Assembly: GCA_964606085.1 (NCBI GenBank)
Contig: CAZSFD010000072.1
Location: 1 to 26,795, forward strand
Direction of reading: 5' to 3'
Length of the DNA stretch: 26,795 bases
DNA from: CAIQJJ01 sp964606085
GTDB lineage: Bacteria > Chloroflexota > Anaerolineae > Anaerolineales > UBA4823
The notes under the pieces were generated by a model. That model was not told the origin of the DNA, did no database searches, and was given only the letters and a program-made list of their open reading frames with translations. The position numbers and the translations under genes are program-made. The number at the start of each line of letters is the position of its first letter. Positions within the stretch are counted from its first letter, which is position 1. Below, piece after piece: positions 17,802-25,874 of this stretch.

Positions 17802-18485
17802 CCAAATGAAACCATCCTCCTCGTAGACGACGAACCCTCCATCATCCAACTCGCCCGCCTGTACCTGGAACGCGATGGCTTTCGCGTCCAGGCGGTGGGC
17901 GAGGGCCGCGCCGCCCTCGAAGCCGCCAACCGCCGCCAGGCCGCCCTGATGGTGCTGGATGTGATGCTGCCCGGCCTCGACGGCTTCGACATCTGCCGCC
18001 AACTGCGGGCGCAGGATAACCCCATCCCCATCATCATGCTCACCGCCCGCGACGAAGATATTGACAAAATTTTGGGCCTCGAACTCGGCGCCGACGACTA
18101 CCTGACCAAACCCTTCAACCCGCGCGAACTGGTGGCGCGCGTCAAAGCCATTTTACGGCGGCAAGAACGCCGCGCCAGCCCCACCGCCGCGCCAGCCCCG
18201 CTGCACCTGGCCGACCTGACGATTGACCCCGCCAGCCGCGAAGTGGCCGTGAACGGCCAGCCGGTAGACGTGCGCACGCAGGAATTTGACCTGCTACTGA
18301 CGCTGGCCGAACATCGCGGCCACGTACTCAGCCGCGAAAAACTGCTCGAACTGGCCTGGGGCTTCGATTACTACGGCCAAACGCGCACCGTGGACGTTCA
18401 TGTGGGCCACCTGCGGCGCAAATTGGCCGCCAGTGCAGTCAAGATCGAAACCGTCACCGGCATTGGGTACAAGCTGGTGGTGTGA
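17799..18485 (+). CDS. Response regulator, OmpR/PhoB family
   Basis: A 228-aa DNA-binding regulator. The receiver domain (1-120) has the acidic pocket VDDE (Asp10, Asp11, Glu12), phospho-acceptor Asp54 (LDVMLPG), Thr82 and Lys104 (DYLTKPF). The winged-helix domain (about 132-228) has TRTVDVHVGHLRRKL and ends with ETVTGIGYKLVV. The recognition helix sits where OmpR/PhoB proteins bind 11-bp-spaced direct repeats. It lies between the secreted helical protein and its kinase and overlaps the kinase start by one base (TGATG), so the two are translationally coupled. Likely targets are the GTTA-repeat sites at 17163 and 24491. Confidence 0.95.
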   Translation: MPNETILLVDDEPSIIQLARLYLERDGFRVQAVGEGRAALEAANRRQAALMVLDVMLPGLDGFDICRQLRAQDNPIPIIMLTARDEDIDKILGLELGADDYLTKPFNPRELVARVKAILRRQERRASPTAAPAPLHLADLTIDPASREVAVNGQPVDVRTQEFDLLLTLAEHRGHVLSREKLLELAWGFDYYGQTRTVDVHVGHLRRKLAASAVKIETVTGIGYKLVV

Positions 18486-19909
18486 TGTTCACATCCTTAC
18501 GAACGCGCCTATGGTTGAGCTATGCCCTGCTGATCTTCGTCGCCCTGGTGGTGGTGGCGGTGGTGCTGTTTAGCTTCCTGTTGAGCAACCCGCTGGTCTA
18601 CCGCCAGACCATACAACGCATCAACCAGGCACAAAAAACCCTGCTCGACCGCCAGGCCGATTGGTCAAACCTGCCCCCGGCGCAAATGACCCGCTGGCTC
18701 GCACGCCTGGCGCAAGCGACCATCGGACAGGATGGCAGCCTGCGCGTGCTGGTGTTCAACGACCAGCGCGGCCTGCTCGTCGATTCGCAGCCCGAAGCAG
18801 CCCGATTGGTGCTGCCGCGCCTGCCACGCCTGCGGCCCGATGGCGTGGTGTTCGACGCCGACCAAAAACCCTGGCTCTATTCCCTCAAAAAGTTGGACAA
18901 CGGCGATTGGTTGGTGATCAGCGCCCCCCGCCCAACGGTGCCGGTTGGGGCGCTGCTGAGCGACGAATTTTTCGCCCCCATTTTGCGCGCCGGCTTCGTG
19001 GCGCTGCTGCTCTCACTGGTGCTGGCCTACCTGATGGCGCGCTGGGTGGCCGACCCGCTGCAACGGCTGGTGGCCGCCTCGCGGCAAGCGCCCCACGTAG
19101 ACCCCGCCGCGCTGCCCCAGGGCGGGCCAAGCGAAGTGCAAGAACTGGTCAGCGCCTACCAAGAAATGCTCCGGCGGGTGCGCGCCAGTCAGCAATCGCA
19201 GCGTGATTTCGTCGCCAACGTTTCGCATGAGATGAAGACGCCGCTGACCTCCATCCAGGGCTTTGCCCAGGCCATTCTCGACGGCGCGGCGCAAACCCCC
19301 GATGAGCAGCAGCAGGCCGCCACGGTCATCTACAACGAAGCCGGGCGCATGCACCGCATGGTGGTGGCCCTGCTCGACCTGGCCCGCCTGGATGCCGGGA
19401 CAGCCAAATTCATCTTCGCTCCACTTGATTTGATGGCCTTAGTACGCAACACAGCAGAAAAATTTGCTTTGCAAGCCCGCCAGGCGGGTGTCACCTTGCA
19501 AGTGCAGCCGGCCGAACTCCCCCCCATCCCCGGCGACGGCGACCGCCTGGCCCAGGTGTTGACCAACCTGGTAGATAACGCCCTGCGCCACACGCCCCCC
19601 GGCGGCCAGGTGACACTGACCGCCAGCCCGTCCGCCGATGCGGTCAGCATCACCGTGCGCGACACGGGCGAAGGCATCCCCGCCGAGGCGTTGCCGCATA
19701 TCTTCGAGCGCTTCTACCGGGGCGACCCATCCCGGCGCAGCGGCGATCACGGGGCAGGGCTGGGCCTGGCCATCGCCCGCGAGATCGCCCTGGCGCACGG
19801 CGGCACACTGACAGCCGCCAGTCAGCCCGGCCACGGCAGCACCTTCACGCTGCGCCTGCCGCTGGCCCGCCCCAATGCCACCACCATAATCCGCCGCAAG
19901 CGCAAATAG
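18485..19909 (+). CDS. Membrane sensor histidine kinase of the two-component system
   Basis: A 474-aa kinase. TM1 (about 10-32), an extracellular sensor domain of about 125 residues, TM2 (about 160-182), HAMP (about 183-237), HisKA with His248 in VSHEMKTPLTSIQGF, and HATPase_c with NLVDNALRH, DTGEGIPAEALPHIFERFYRGD and GLGLAIARE follow in order. I use ATG 18485; a GTG one codon earlier would add a single Met. It should phosphorylate the regulator just upstream in response to an envelope signal. It ends one base from the end of the convergent permease gene. Confidence 0.93.
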   Translation: MFTSLRTRLWLSYALLIFVALVVVAVVLFSFLLSNPLVYRQTIQRINQAQKTLLDRQADWSNLPPAQMTRWLARLAQATIGQDGSLRVLVFNDQRGLLVDSQPEAARLVLPRLPRLRPDGVVFDADQKPWLYSLKKLDNGDWLVISAPRPTVPVGALLSDEFFAPILRAGFVALLLSLVLAYLMARWVADPLQRLVAASRQAPHVDPAALPQGGPSEVQELVSAYQEMLRRVRASQQSQRDFVANVSHEMKTPLTSIQGFAQAILDGAAQTPDEQQQAATVIYNEAGRMHRMVVALLDLARLDAGTAKFIFAPLDLMALVRNTAEKFALQARQAGVTLQVQPAELPPIPGDGDRLAQVLTNLVDNALRHTPPGGQVTLTASPSADAVSITVRDTGEGIPAEALPHIFERFYRGDPSRRSGDHGAGLGLAIAREIALAHGGTLTAASQPGHGSTFTLRLPLARPNATTIIRRKRK

Positions 19910-19910
19910 G

Positions 19911-22310
19911 TTACTCGTAGGCCAGCACCTCGCGCACGGTCAGGCGCGAGGCGTTCCAGGCGGGGATGGCGCTGGCGACGGCGGCGATGACGATCACGCT
20001 GACCAGCCAGAAGGTGATGCCCTGCCAGCCGAAGGCGAAATCGAGCGGGGCGCTGAGAATGGCGCTGCCCACGCCAAAATTGAGGGCGGTGGTAATCGGC
20101 AGCGACAACCCCAGGCTGAAGAACCAGCTCAACAGGCCAATCAGCAGACCCTCCACGATGACAATTTGCTGCACATCACCATTGGAAGCCCCAATGGCGC
20201 GCAGCACGCCAATCTCACGCGTGCGTTCCATCACGTTGATGCTCATCGTACTCATCAGGCCCAGCCCGCCCACGGCGGCAATTGCCAGGGCCATGGCCAA
20301 CATGAAGTAGATCAGCACGTCGAACATCGAAGATTGCGTTTGCCGCCACTCGGCCCCGGTTTGCACGTAGGAAACGTCCACCCCGGCCAGTTTCAGGCTG
20401 GCTTCGATGCCCGTGGCGATCTGTTTCTGTGCTGCCGGGCTGTGGTCGGCGGTGATCACGCGCAAGCTGCCGGCGCGCCCGGTTTGGCTGAGCAGTTGGC
20501 TGAGATATTCTTTATTGGTGTAGAGCAGCGGCGGGTTGGTGTTGCCCACCAGGCGGTAGGTGCCGACGATCAGCCAGGTGGTGTCGCGCTCACCGATTTT
20601 GATGGTGAGGGTATCGCCGGCGCGCAGTTCGGGGCGCAGCTTGAGCAGGTGATTGCCGATCACCACGGCGTTGTCATCTTCGGGCAGCAGCCAGCGCCCC
20701 GAAGTGAGTACGGGATCGATCAATTGCGAATCGGCGGGCGGCGCCATGAAAGCGACATCCTGGTCGCTGCCATCGGGGTTGTGCAGTTCGCCATCGGCAT
20801 ACAGCCAGGCTTCGATGCCCGTCACGCCCGGCACGTTACCCACAATCTCCTCCAGCCGTTCCAGGCGGTAAGAGCGGTTCAGGTTGACGTTGACATCGGC
20901 CAGGAAGTAGCCTTCGAGTGAATCGAGGGCGGCGGCGGTGCCGGTTTTCAGGTTGAGCACGGCGATGAAGATCGCCCCGCCCAGGGTCAGCGTGATCAGC
21001 GTCATCGCCAGGCGGCCTTTGCGGCGGATGGTGTTGCGCAGCGAGATCAAGGTAGGGCGCGGCAAGAAGCTGATCTTTTCGACCAGGCGGTCGAGCCAGC
21101 TTTGGCCAAAGTGACCGCGGCCCAACCCGTAGGTGCTGATGGCTTCGCGCACGGTGATGCGGGTACTGATGATCACCGGGAACAGCGCCGCCAGCAGCGG
21201 CACGCCCAGCGCCAACACAGCCTGGATGGCCGCCGTGCCTGGCGCAATGCGGAAACCGGCTGGCTGGAAGTTCAGCCACGGGGCCATTTGCTCGATGACG
21301 AAATACGACAACACGCCCGACAGCGGAATGGCGATCAGCAGCGCCAGCAGGCCGAAAGCGAACATCAACGTGAGATACATGGCGGCGATCTGCCCCGTGC
21401 CGCCGCCGACGGCCTTCATCACACCAATTTGGCGGGTGTGCTGGGCCAGCAGGGCGTTGATGGTGTTGACGATCAGGAAGATGATCAGGAACACCGACAG
21501 GCCGCCGAGAACGGCCATGATGGCGGCGATGCCCTCGGTGATGAAGGCGGCGTAGTGCTGGCCGGGTTTGTAGACACCCACGCCGTACACTTCGCGCCCA
21601 CTGCGTTCGATCTGATGGCGCAGGGCGGCGGCCACCTCGTTGACGTGTTTTTCATTCTTCTTGTATTCAGAGACGTTGAAGTACAGGCTGGTGTACTCGC
21701 GCCAGCCGCCCAGCCATTCGACCGTTTCAGGCGAGGTGTAGCCGGTGAGCGAACCCCAGCCCATGTGATAGGGAATTTGGGTGACGTCGCGGATCAGGCC
21801 GGCCACGCGCAATTGGCGCAGCTTGCCATCACCGGTTTCGACGGTGAGTACATCGCCGGGTTGGACAGGCAGGGTGTTGAGGGTGGCCGCTTCGAGCAGG
21901 ATATCGCCTTTGGCGAGGGCGGGGATTTGGGCCGGGTTGGAGGGGCGAATCTGGTCAATGCGGCGGTCTTCCACGCGCTCGAAGCCTTGAAAACTCAAGG
22001 GAATTTTTTGTTCGCTGCCGGGGAGTTGGACACGCACGAGAACGGAGGTGCGCCCTTCCACGTCGGCCACGCCTGGCACGCTGCGCAGCGTCCGCACCAC
22101 GTCATCGTCGAAGGGTTCGGTGTAGATCACGCCCGAATGCGGGTTGGCGGCGGCGTGGTCGGCATTCATATCTACCAGCATGATGTCTTTCATGCCGGAG
22201 ACAAAGCCGACGGCGAACAGGCCGACCATGATGGTGAGGACGGTGAGGGCCGAGCGGGTTTTGTTGCTCCACAGATCGGCCAGGACTTTGCGCCAGCGGG
22301 GTTGGATCAT
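19911..22310 (-). CDS. ABC transporter permease with two FtsX/MacB domains
   Basis: A 799-aa membrane protein made of two MacB-like halves. N-terminal TM (about 18-38), an extracytoplasmic MacB_PCD-like domain (about 40-260), three TM helices (about 262-385), then a second unit with one TM (about 425-445), another extracytoplasmic domain and three TM helices (about 670-790). The FtsX signature appears twice (RQIGVMKAVGG and REIGVLRAIGASNGDV). Such permeases act as mechanotransmission machines for lipids, lipoproteins, peptides or antibiotics rather than classical importers. A single gene with both FtsX units can work as a pseudo-dimer. Its start overlaps the ATPase stop (ATGA). The substrate is unknown. 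Confidence 0.92.
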   Translation of the reverse strand: MIQPRWRKVLADLWSNKTRSALTVLTIMVGLFAVGFVSGMKDIMLVDMNADHAAANPHSGVIYTEPFDDDVVRTLRSVPGVADVEGRTSVLVRVQLPGSEQKIPLSFQGFERVEDRRIDQIRPSNPAQIPALAKGDILLEAATLNTLPVQPGDVLTVETGDGKLRQLRVAGLIRDVTQIPYHMGWGSLTGYTSPETVEWLGGWREYTSLYFNVSEYKKNEKHVNEVAAALRHQIERSGREVYGVGVYKPGQHYAAFITEGIAAIMAVLGGLSVFLIIFLIVNTINALLAQHTRQIGVMKAVGGGTGQIAAMYLTLMFAFGLLALLIAIPLSGVLSYFVIEQMAPWLNFQPAGFRIAPGTAAIQAVLALGVPLLAALFPVIISTRITVREAISTYGLGRGHFGQSWLDRLVEKISFLPRPTLISLRNTIRRKGRLAMTLITLTLGGAIFIAVLNLKTGTAAALDSLEGYFLADVNVNLNRSYRLERLEEIVGNVPGVTGIEAWLYADGELHNPDGSDQDVAFMAPPADSQLIDPVLTSGRWLLPEDDNAVVIGNHLLKLRPELRAGDTLTIKIGERDTTWLIVGTYRLVGNTNPPLLYTNKEYLSQLLSQTGRAGSLRVITADHSPAAQKQIATGIEASLKLAGVDVSYVQTGAEWRQTQSSMFDVLIYFMLAMALAIAAVGGLGLMSTMSINVMERTREIGVLRAIGASNGDVQQIVIVEGLLIGLLSWFFSLGLSLPITTALNFGVGSAILSAPLDFAFGWQGITFWLVSVIVIAAVASAIPAWNASRLTVREVLAYE

Positions 22311-23137
22311 GCGATTGCCTCCGCCAGCGCGAAGTGCGGGGCTGGCAGCCGCGGTTCGATGTGGGCGGCTAACGCTGCGGCTAACGCTGCGGCTGACGCT
22401 GTGGCGTGCGCTTCGTCGCTGACGATTTCACCGTCGGCGATACGCACGGTGCGGTGGACGCGTTCGGCCAGCGAGTTATCGTGGGTGACGATGACGAAGG
22501 TTTTGCCCTGGGCCACGAGCGTCTGAAAGACTTCCAGCATGGCTTCGGCGGTTTTCGAGTCGAGGTTGCCGGTGGGTTCGTCGGCGATGATCAGGGGCGG
22601 GTCGTTGGCCAGGGCGCGGGCGATGGCCGCGCGCTGCTGCTGCCCGCCCGAAACCGCCGAGGGCAGCTTGTGGGCGTGGTCTTTCAGGCCGACCAGTTCG
22701 AGCAGTTCACCGGCACGCTGGCGGCGCTGGCGGGGCGTGTACAGGCGGCAGAAATCCATCGGCAGCATGACGTTATCGAGCAGCGTGAGCATGGGCAGCA
22801 ATTGGAAGAACTGGAAGACGATGCCCAGGTTTTTGCCGCGCCAGCGCGACATTTTGCCTTCGCTGAGCTTGTGGACGCCGGTTTCGCCCACCCACACTTC
22901 GCCGTGGGAGGGGCGGTCTATGCCGGTGATCATGTTGAGCAGGGTGGTCTTGCCGCTGCCCGATTTACCAGCGATGGCGACGAATTCGCCAGGCTGGATG
23001 TCGAGGTCAATGCCCTTGAGAACCTGCACCTCGCCGGCGCTGGTGCGGTAGTTCTTCTGCACGCCGCGCAGGCTGATCAGGGCGCTGCCGTTGCGGTCGG
23101 GGGATGTTTTGGGGGAGGGTTGAAACCAGAGTGCCAT
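22307..23137 (-). CDS. ABC transporter ATP-binding protein, MacB/LolD type
   Basis: A 276-aa ATPase partner of the FtsX permease. Walker A GKSGSGKTTLL, signature VSGGQQQRAAIARAL, Walker B LIIADEPTGNLDS and the H-loop IVTHD are all intact. ATG 23137 is chosen because AGGA lies 8-9 bases upstream; an upstream ATG at 23179 would begin inside the spacer hairpin. The last 35 or so residues are an unusual Ala-rich extension (TASAAALAAALAAH), encoded by three 12-bp tandem repeats at 22367-22402. That extension is not part of the conserved domain. Confidence 0.93.
   Translation of the reverse strand: MALWFQPSPKTSPDRNGSALISLRGVQKNYRTSAGEVQVLKGIDLDIQPGEFVAIAGKSGSGKTTLLNMITGIDRPSHGEVWVGETGVHKLSEGKMSRWRGKNLGIVFQFFQLLPMLTLLDNVMLPMDFCRLYTPRQRRQRAGELLELVGLKDHAHKLPSAVSGGQQQRAAIARALANDPPLIIADEPTGNLDSKTAEAMLEVFQTLVAQGKTFVIVTHDNSLAERVHRTVRIADGEIVSDEAHATASAAALAAALAAHIEPRLPAPHFALAEAIA
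22367..22402. repeat. Three 12-bp tandem repeats inside the ATPase gene
   Basis: GGCTAACGCTGC, GGCTAACGCTGC and GGCTGACGCTGT in direct succession. On the coding strand they give an Ala/Leu-rich C-terminal extension in units of four residues, so changes in copy number would keep the frame. Confidence 0.7.
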
Positions 23138-23163
23138 GATGTTTTTCCTAAAAAAATCAGCTA

Positions 23164-23235
23164 ACCACAAAGGGCACAAAGGTACACGAAGGTATTTTAG
23201 GGTTTTCCTTAGTGTTCCTTCGTGTCCTTCGTGGT
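23164..23235 (-). repeat. Long imperfect inverted repeat in the exporter operon spacer
   Basis: ACCACAAAGGGCACAAAGG (from 23164) and CCTTCGTGTCCTTCGTGGT (ending 23235) can pair as a long stem with G-U and a few mismatched positions. The arms are built of 9-10-bp ACGAAGG units. It fills the gap between the membrane-fusion gene and the ATPase gene. It has no T-run next to the stem, so an mRNA processing or stability element is more likely than a terminator. Confidence 0.5.
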
Positions 23236-23238
23236 GAG

Positions 23239-24393
23239 TTAAGGGTTTACTTTCGCGGCGGCGGGAGGCGTGAATTTGACCTGGGCGGTCATGCCCCAGC
23301 GCATGTCGGCGGGTGCGTTGGCGAGGCGGATGGTGACGCGGTAGGTGATGTCGCCCTGGCGCTGGCCGTAGGTATCGGCGATGGCGGTGACGCTGCCATT
23401 CAGGGCGGCGTCGGGCAGGGCATCCAGGCTGATGCTGGCGGGCTGGCCGTTTTGCAGCTTGACCACGTCGAGTTCGGTCAGGTCTTCGGTTTCGATGATC
23501 CAGGCGGTCAGGTCGGCCACGGTCACGCTGGGCTGCCCGGCACTGATGAACTCGCCCGCTTTCAGTTCCATCTCGGTAATCACGCCGGCGAATGGGGCGC
23601 GCAGCACGAGTTGTTCGCTGGCAGCCTGGGCGGCGGCGAGGGCGGCTTTGGCGGTTTCGAGGCGGGCAGCGGCGGCGGTGACGAGGTCGGCATCGGGGGC
23701 TTCGCCGTCCGCATCGTAATCGGCAATCGCTTCGTCGAGGGCGGCCTGGGCATTGGCCAGGTCGGCTTCGGCTACGGCGCGCTGTACGGCGGTGTTGAAG
23801 TCCATTTTTGCCCGATCCAGCTTACGTTTTAGTTCTTTGGAAGCCTCGGTTTCTTCTTTTTGATTTTCGTAGGGTTCGTAAGCAAGGCGGGCAGCGTCGA
23901 GGGTCACGCGGGCCTGGGCCACGGCTTCGAGCGAAGTCAGGGCAACCTGATCTTCGGGGATGTAGAGGCGGTCGAGGCGGTTGTGAGCATCCTGCACGGT
24001 CACATAGGCCTGGGCAATCGCCATTTGCAGGGCGGCCTGGTCGGCGTCGGTGTGATCGTAGAGATCGGCCTGGGCCTGTTCGGCCAGCAGCACTTCCAAT
24101 GCGGCACGCGCCACTTCGGCTTGCATGGCTTCGGTGCTTTCGAGGCGGGCGATGATCTGGTCGGCTGCGACGGTATCGCCCTCAGCCACCAGCACTTCGG
24201 CGATCTTGCCGCTCTGGCCGAAGCCGATGCTGGCATACTGGTTAGGCATCACCCGCCCAGAAGCGATGATGGCGTTCTCGGCTGAGACGGGCGGCAGGGC
24301 GGTCGGTTCGGCGGTGGCGCTGGGGGCGGCATTGCAGGCGGTGATGATGAGGAGGGTGAAAACGATGATGAGGACGAGGGTTTTGAATTTCAT
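23239..24393 (-). CDS. Membrane-fusion (HlyD/MacA-like) lipoprotein of the ABC exporter
   Basis: A 384-aa adaptor. Residues 1-20 form a lipoprotein signal with lipobox IITAC (Cys20). A split biotinyl-lipoyl domain (ASIGFGQSGKIAEVLVAEGDTV and later RAPFAGVITEMELKAGEFI) flanks a long Ala/Glu/Asp-rich coiled-coil hairpin (about 90-250). A beta-barrel domain follows (YRVTIRLANAPADMRWGMTAQVKF). GGAG lies 6-7 bases before the ATG. It is the first gene of the three-gene exporter operon. In a monoderm such adaptors assist the permease without an outer-membrane channel (compare YknX of Bacillus). No TolC gene is present. Confidence 0.92.
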   Translation of the reverse strand: MKFKTLVLIIVFTLLIITACNAAPSATAEPTALPPVSAENAIIASGRVMPNQYASIGFGQSGKIAEVLVAEGDTVAADQIIARLESTEAMQAEVARAALEVLLAEQAQADLYDHTDADQAALQMAIAQAYVTVQDAHNRLDRLYIPEDQVALTSLEAVAQARVTLDAARLAYEPYENQKEETEASKELKRKLDRAKMDFNTAVQRAVAEADLANAQAALDEAIADYDADGEAPDADLVTAAAARLETAKAALAAAQAASEQLVLRAPFAGVITEMELKAGEFISAGQPSVTVADLTAWIIETEDLTELDVVKLQNGQPASISLDALPDAALNGSVTAIADTYGQRQGDITYRVTIRLANAPADMRWGMTAQVKFTPPAAAKVNP

Positions 24394-24414
24394 GGGATGC
24401 TCCGTGATTCGTGA

Positions 24415-24440
24415 TTCGTGATTCGTGTTGCGTGGTTACG
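24415..24440. repeat. Heptamer tandem tract upstream of the exporter operon
   Basis: GTGATTC is repeated three times in direct succession, followed by degenerate copies (GTGTTGC, GTGGTTA). It lies in the 5' leader of the exporter operon (minus strand) between the operator and the first gene. Confidence 0.6.
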
Positions 24441-24490
24441 ATGATGTTGTACGGACATAGGATAACAGGAGGGGGCGAATCGTACTTATC

Positions 24491-24523
24491 GGTGAGCTAA
24501 CGGTTAGCTAACAATTGGCAAAC
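24491..24523 (-). promoter_or_regulatory. Three 11-bp tandem repeats upstream of the exporter operon
   Basis: Read on the minus strand: GTTTGCCAATT (24523-24513), GTTAGCTAACC (24512-24502) and GTTAGCTCACC (24501-24491), contiguous and with an exact 11-bp period. A -10-like TACGAT lies at 24484-24479, 17 bases from the start of the last repeat (15 at the 17163 site). The sequence begins with GTTA/GTTT, as at the two-component operon. It is the likely binding site of the same regulator, about 100 bases before the membrane-fusion gene. Confidence 0.6.
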
Positions 24524-24592
24524 GGGCAGGGAGCAGGGGGCAAGTAGCAAGTGGCAAACTGTCGCTCTTTGCCCCTTGCTCCTTGCCCCTCG

Positions 24593-24648
24593 TTGACTCC
24601 ATTTCCCCCTCACGGTAGAATGTCAACTCAATTTGTCTGAATTGGAGG
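24593..24648 (+). promoter_or_regulatory. Sigma70-type promoter and ribosome-binding site of the ttuB-like gene
   Basis: TTGACT (24593-24598), a 17-bp spacer and TAGAAT (24616-24621) form a near-consensus promoter. GGAGG (24644-24648) lies 5 bases before ATG 24654 and fixes the start. Confidence 0.75.
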
Positions 24649-24653
24649 CAAGA

Positions 24654-24860
24654 ATGGCCGAATGGAAACCTGTCACCATCATTCAGCGGGGCAAAGAAAT
24701 CGAAATCAGGCCGGGCATGACGGTGCATCACGCCCTGGAAAAAATCAACGTCCTGCCCGAGACCGTCATCGTCACCCGGCGCGGCGAACTGATCACCGAA
24801 GATGAACTGCTGCAGCCGGGCGATGTGATCAAGCTGGTATCGGTGATTTCGGGGGGGTAA
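24654..24860 (+). CDS. ttuB: Ubiquitin-like sulfur-carrier protein, ThiS/MoaD family (TtuB-like)
   Basis: A 68-aa beta-grasp protein ending in Gly-Gly (KLVSVISGG), the tail that is adenylated and thiocarboxylated in sulfur carriers. Visible family features are the TVHHALEKINV helix, VIVTRRGELITEDELL and LQPGDVIKLV. It is as short as Thermus TtuB. Its direct neighbour, 45 bases downstream on the same strand, is a TtuA-type tRNA thiolase. This points to sulfur delivery for tRNA 2-thiolation rather than thiamine (ThiS) or molybdopterin (MoaD) synthesis. The activating E1-like enzyme (TtuC) is not in the window. The symbol rests on context. Confidence 0.8.
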   Translation: MAEWKPVTIIQRGKEIEIRPGMTVHHALEKINVLPETVIVTRRGELITEDELLQPGDVIKLVSVISGG

Positions 24861-24905
24861 AGGGAGCAGGTAGCAAGTGGCAGATAGCATGTTGCGGAGT
24901 GAGCT

Positions 24906-25835
24906 ATGAAGTGTCGTAAATGCGGCGGCAAGGCCGTGATCAACCTGATGCAGCATCACATGGGGCTGTGCAAAGAGGATTATTTGGCCTGGGTGCCGGA
25001 ACAGGTGGAGAAGGTGATCCAGAAATACCGCATGTTTGGCAAGGATGCGCGCATTCTGGTGGCGGTTTCGGGCGGCAAGGATTCGCTGGCACTGTGGGAC
25101 ATTCTCACCCGCCTGGGCTACCGCGCCGACGGGCTGTATATCGGCCTGGGGATTGACGGCGGCGTGAATTACTCGGCCGAGTCGCAGCGCCTGACGGAGC
25201 AGTTCGCCGCCCAACATGGGCTGAAACTGCACGTCGAGAGCGTGCCTGAAACCTACGGCGCGAGCATCCCGCAGATTGCCGCACGCACGCACCGCGGCCA
25301 GGGCGCACCTTGCTCGGTGTGTGGGTTGAGTAAACGTCATATTATGAACCGCCTGGCGCAGGAGGGCAGCTACGATGTCCTCGCCACCGGCCACAACCTC
25401 GACGACGAGGCTGCTGTACTCTTCGGCAATACGCTGCGCTGGGCGGGCGGTTACCTGGTGCGCCAGGGGCCAGTGCTCGAAGCTGATAAGCCCGGCCTGG
25501 CGCGCAAAGTCAAGCCGCTGTGCCGCATGTACGAGCGCGATATGGCCGCCTATGCGCTGCTGCGCGGCATCGAATACATTTACGAGGAGTGTCCGCATGC
25601 CGTGGGGGCCACGTCTATCGAGCATAAAGAACTACTCAACCAGTTGGAAGCGACGCACCCCGGCATCAAATTGCAGTTTTACAGCCTGTTCTTGCAGGCC
25701 AAGAAGGATGGCTTGTTCACCCCCCAGGCCCAATCCGACCCCGACGCCGCCGATTTGCACGCCTGTCCTACCTGCGGCCAGCCGACCAGCGCCATGGGGG
25801 AATGTGCGTTTTGTAAGATGATGAAGAAGGTTTAA
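24906..25835 (+). CDS. ttuA: tRNA 2-thiolation enzyme, TtuA/Ncs6 family
   Basis: A 309-aa adenylating thiotransferase of the TtcA/TtuA/Ncs6 family. An N-terminal zinc finger (Cys3, Cys6, His17 or His18, Cys22) is followed by PP-loop SGGKDS (55-60). Cys136, Cys139 and Cys229 match the three cysteines that hold the catalytic [4Fe-4S] cluster in Thermus TtuA (C130/C133/C222, from memory). A C-terminal zinc finger follows (Cys287, Cys290, Cys300, Cys303). TtuA makes 2-thioribothymidine at tRNA position 54, which stabilises tRNA at high temperature; the related Ncs6/CtuA modify U34. The adjacent carrier favours TtuA. GGAG lies about 8 bases before the ATG. The gene probably shares the ttuB promoter. 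Confidence 0.88.
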   Translation: MKCRKCGGKAVINLMQHHMGLCKEDYLAWVPEQVEKVIQKYRMFGKDARILVAVSGGKDSLALWDILTRLGYRADGLYIGLGIDGGVNYSAESQRLTEQFAAQHGLKLHVESVPETYGASIPQIAARTHRGQGAPCSVCGLSKRHIMNRLAQEGSYDVLATGHNLDDEAAVLFGNTLRWAGGYLVRQGPVLEADKPGLARKVKPLCRMYERDMAAYALLRGIEYIYEECPHAVGATSIEHKELLNQLEATHPGIKLQFYSLFLQAKKDGLFTPQAQSDPDAADLHACPTCGQPTSAMGECAFCKMMKKV

Positions 25836-25838
25836 AGG

Positions 25839-25866
25839 TTGAAGGTTAGAGGGTTTGTGATATAGT
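25839..25866 (+). promoter_or_regulatory. Extended -10 promoter of the queuosine-precursor transporter gene
   Basis: TTGAAG (25839-25844), a 16-bp spacer and TGA-TATAGT (25858-25866, extended -10). The predicted start near 25873 lies just at the beginning of the structured leader. Confidence 0.6.
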
Positions 25867-25874
25867 TTGCCCCC

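Noticed and set aside
21102..22526. 474-codon plus-strand frame opposite the permease
   Set aside because: Its His/Asp/Gly-rich composition is typical of an antisense frame, and it runs across the ATPase/permease overlap.
22310..24393. Gram-negative MacAB-TolC tripartite pump
   Set aside because: The adaptor is a lipoprotein and no TolC or outer-membrane gene is present. The context suggests a monoderm-type exporter, so the macA/macB symbols were not assigned.
24415..24440. CRISPR array
   Set aside because: The repeats are 7 bp without spacers, and there are no cas genes.
24504..25625. 373-codon minus-strand frame opposite the TtuA/TtuB-like genes
   Set aside because: It covers two conserved genes and a spacer and has no recognisable domain.
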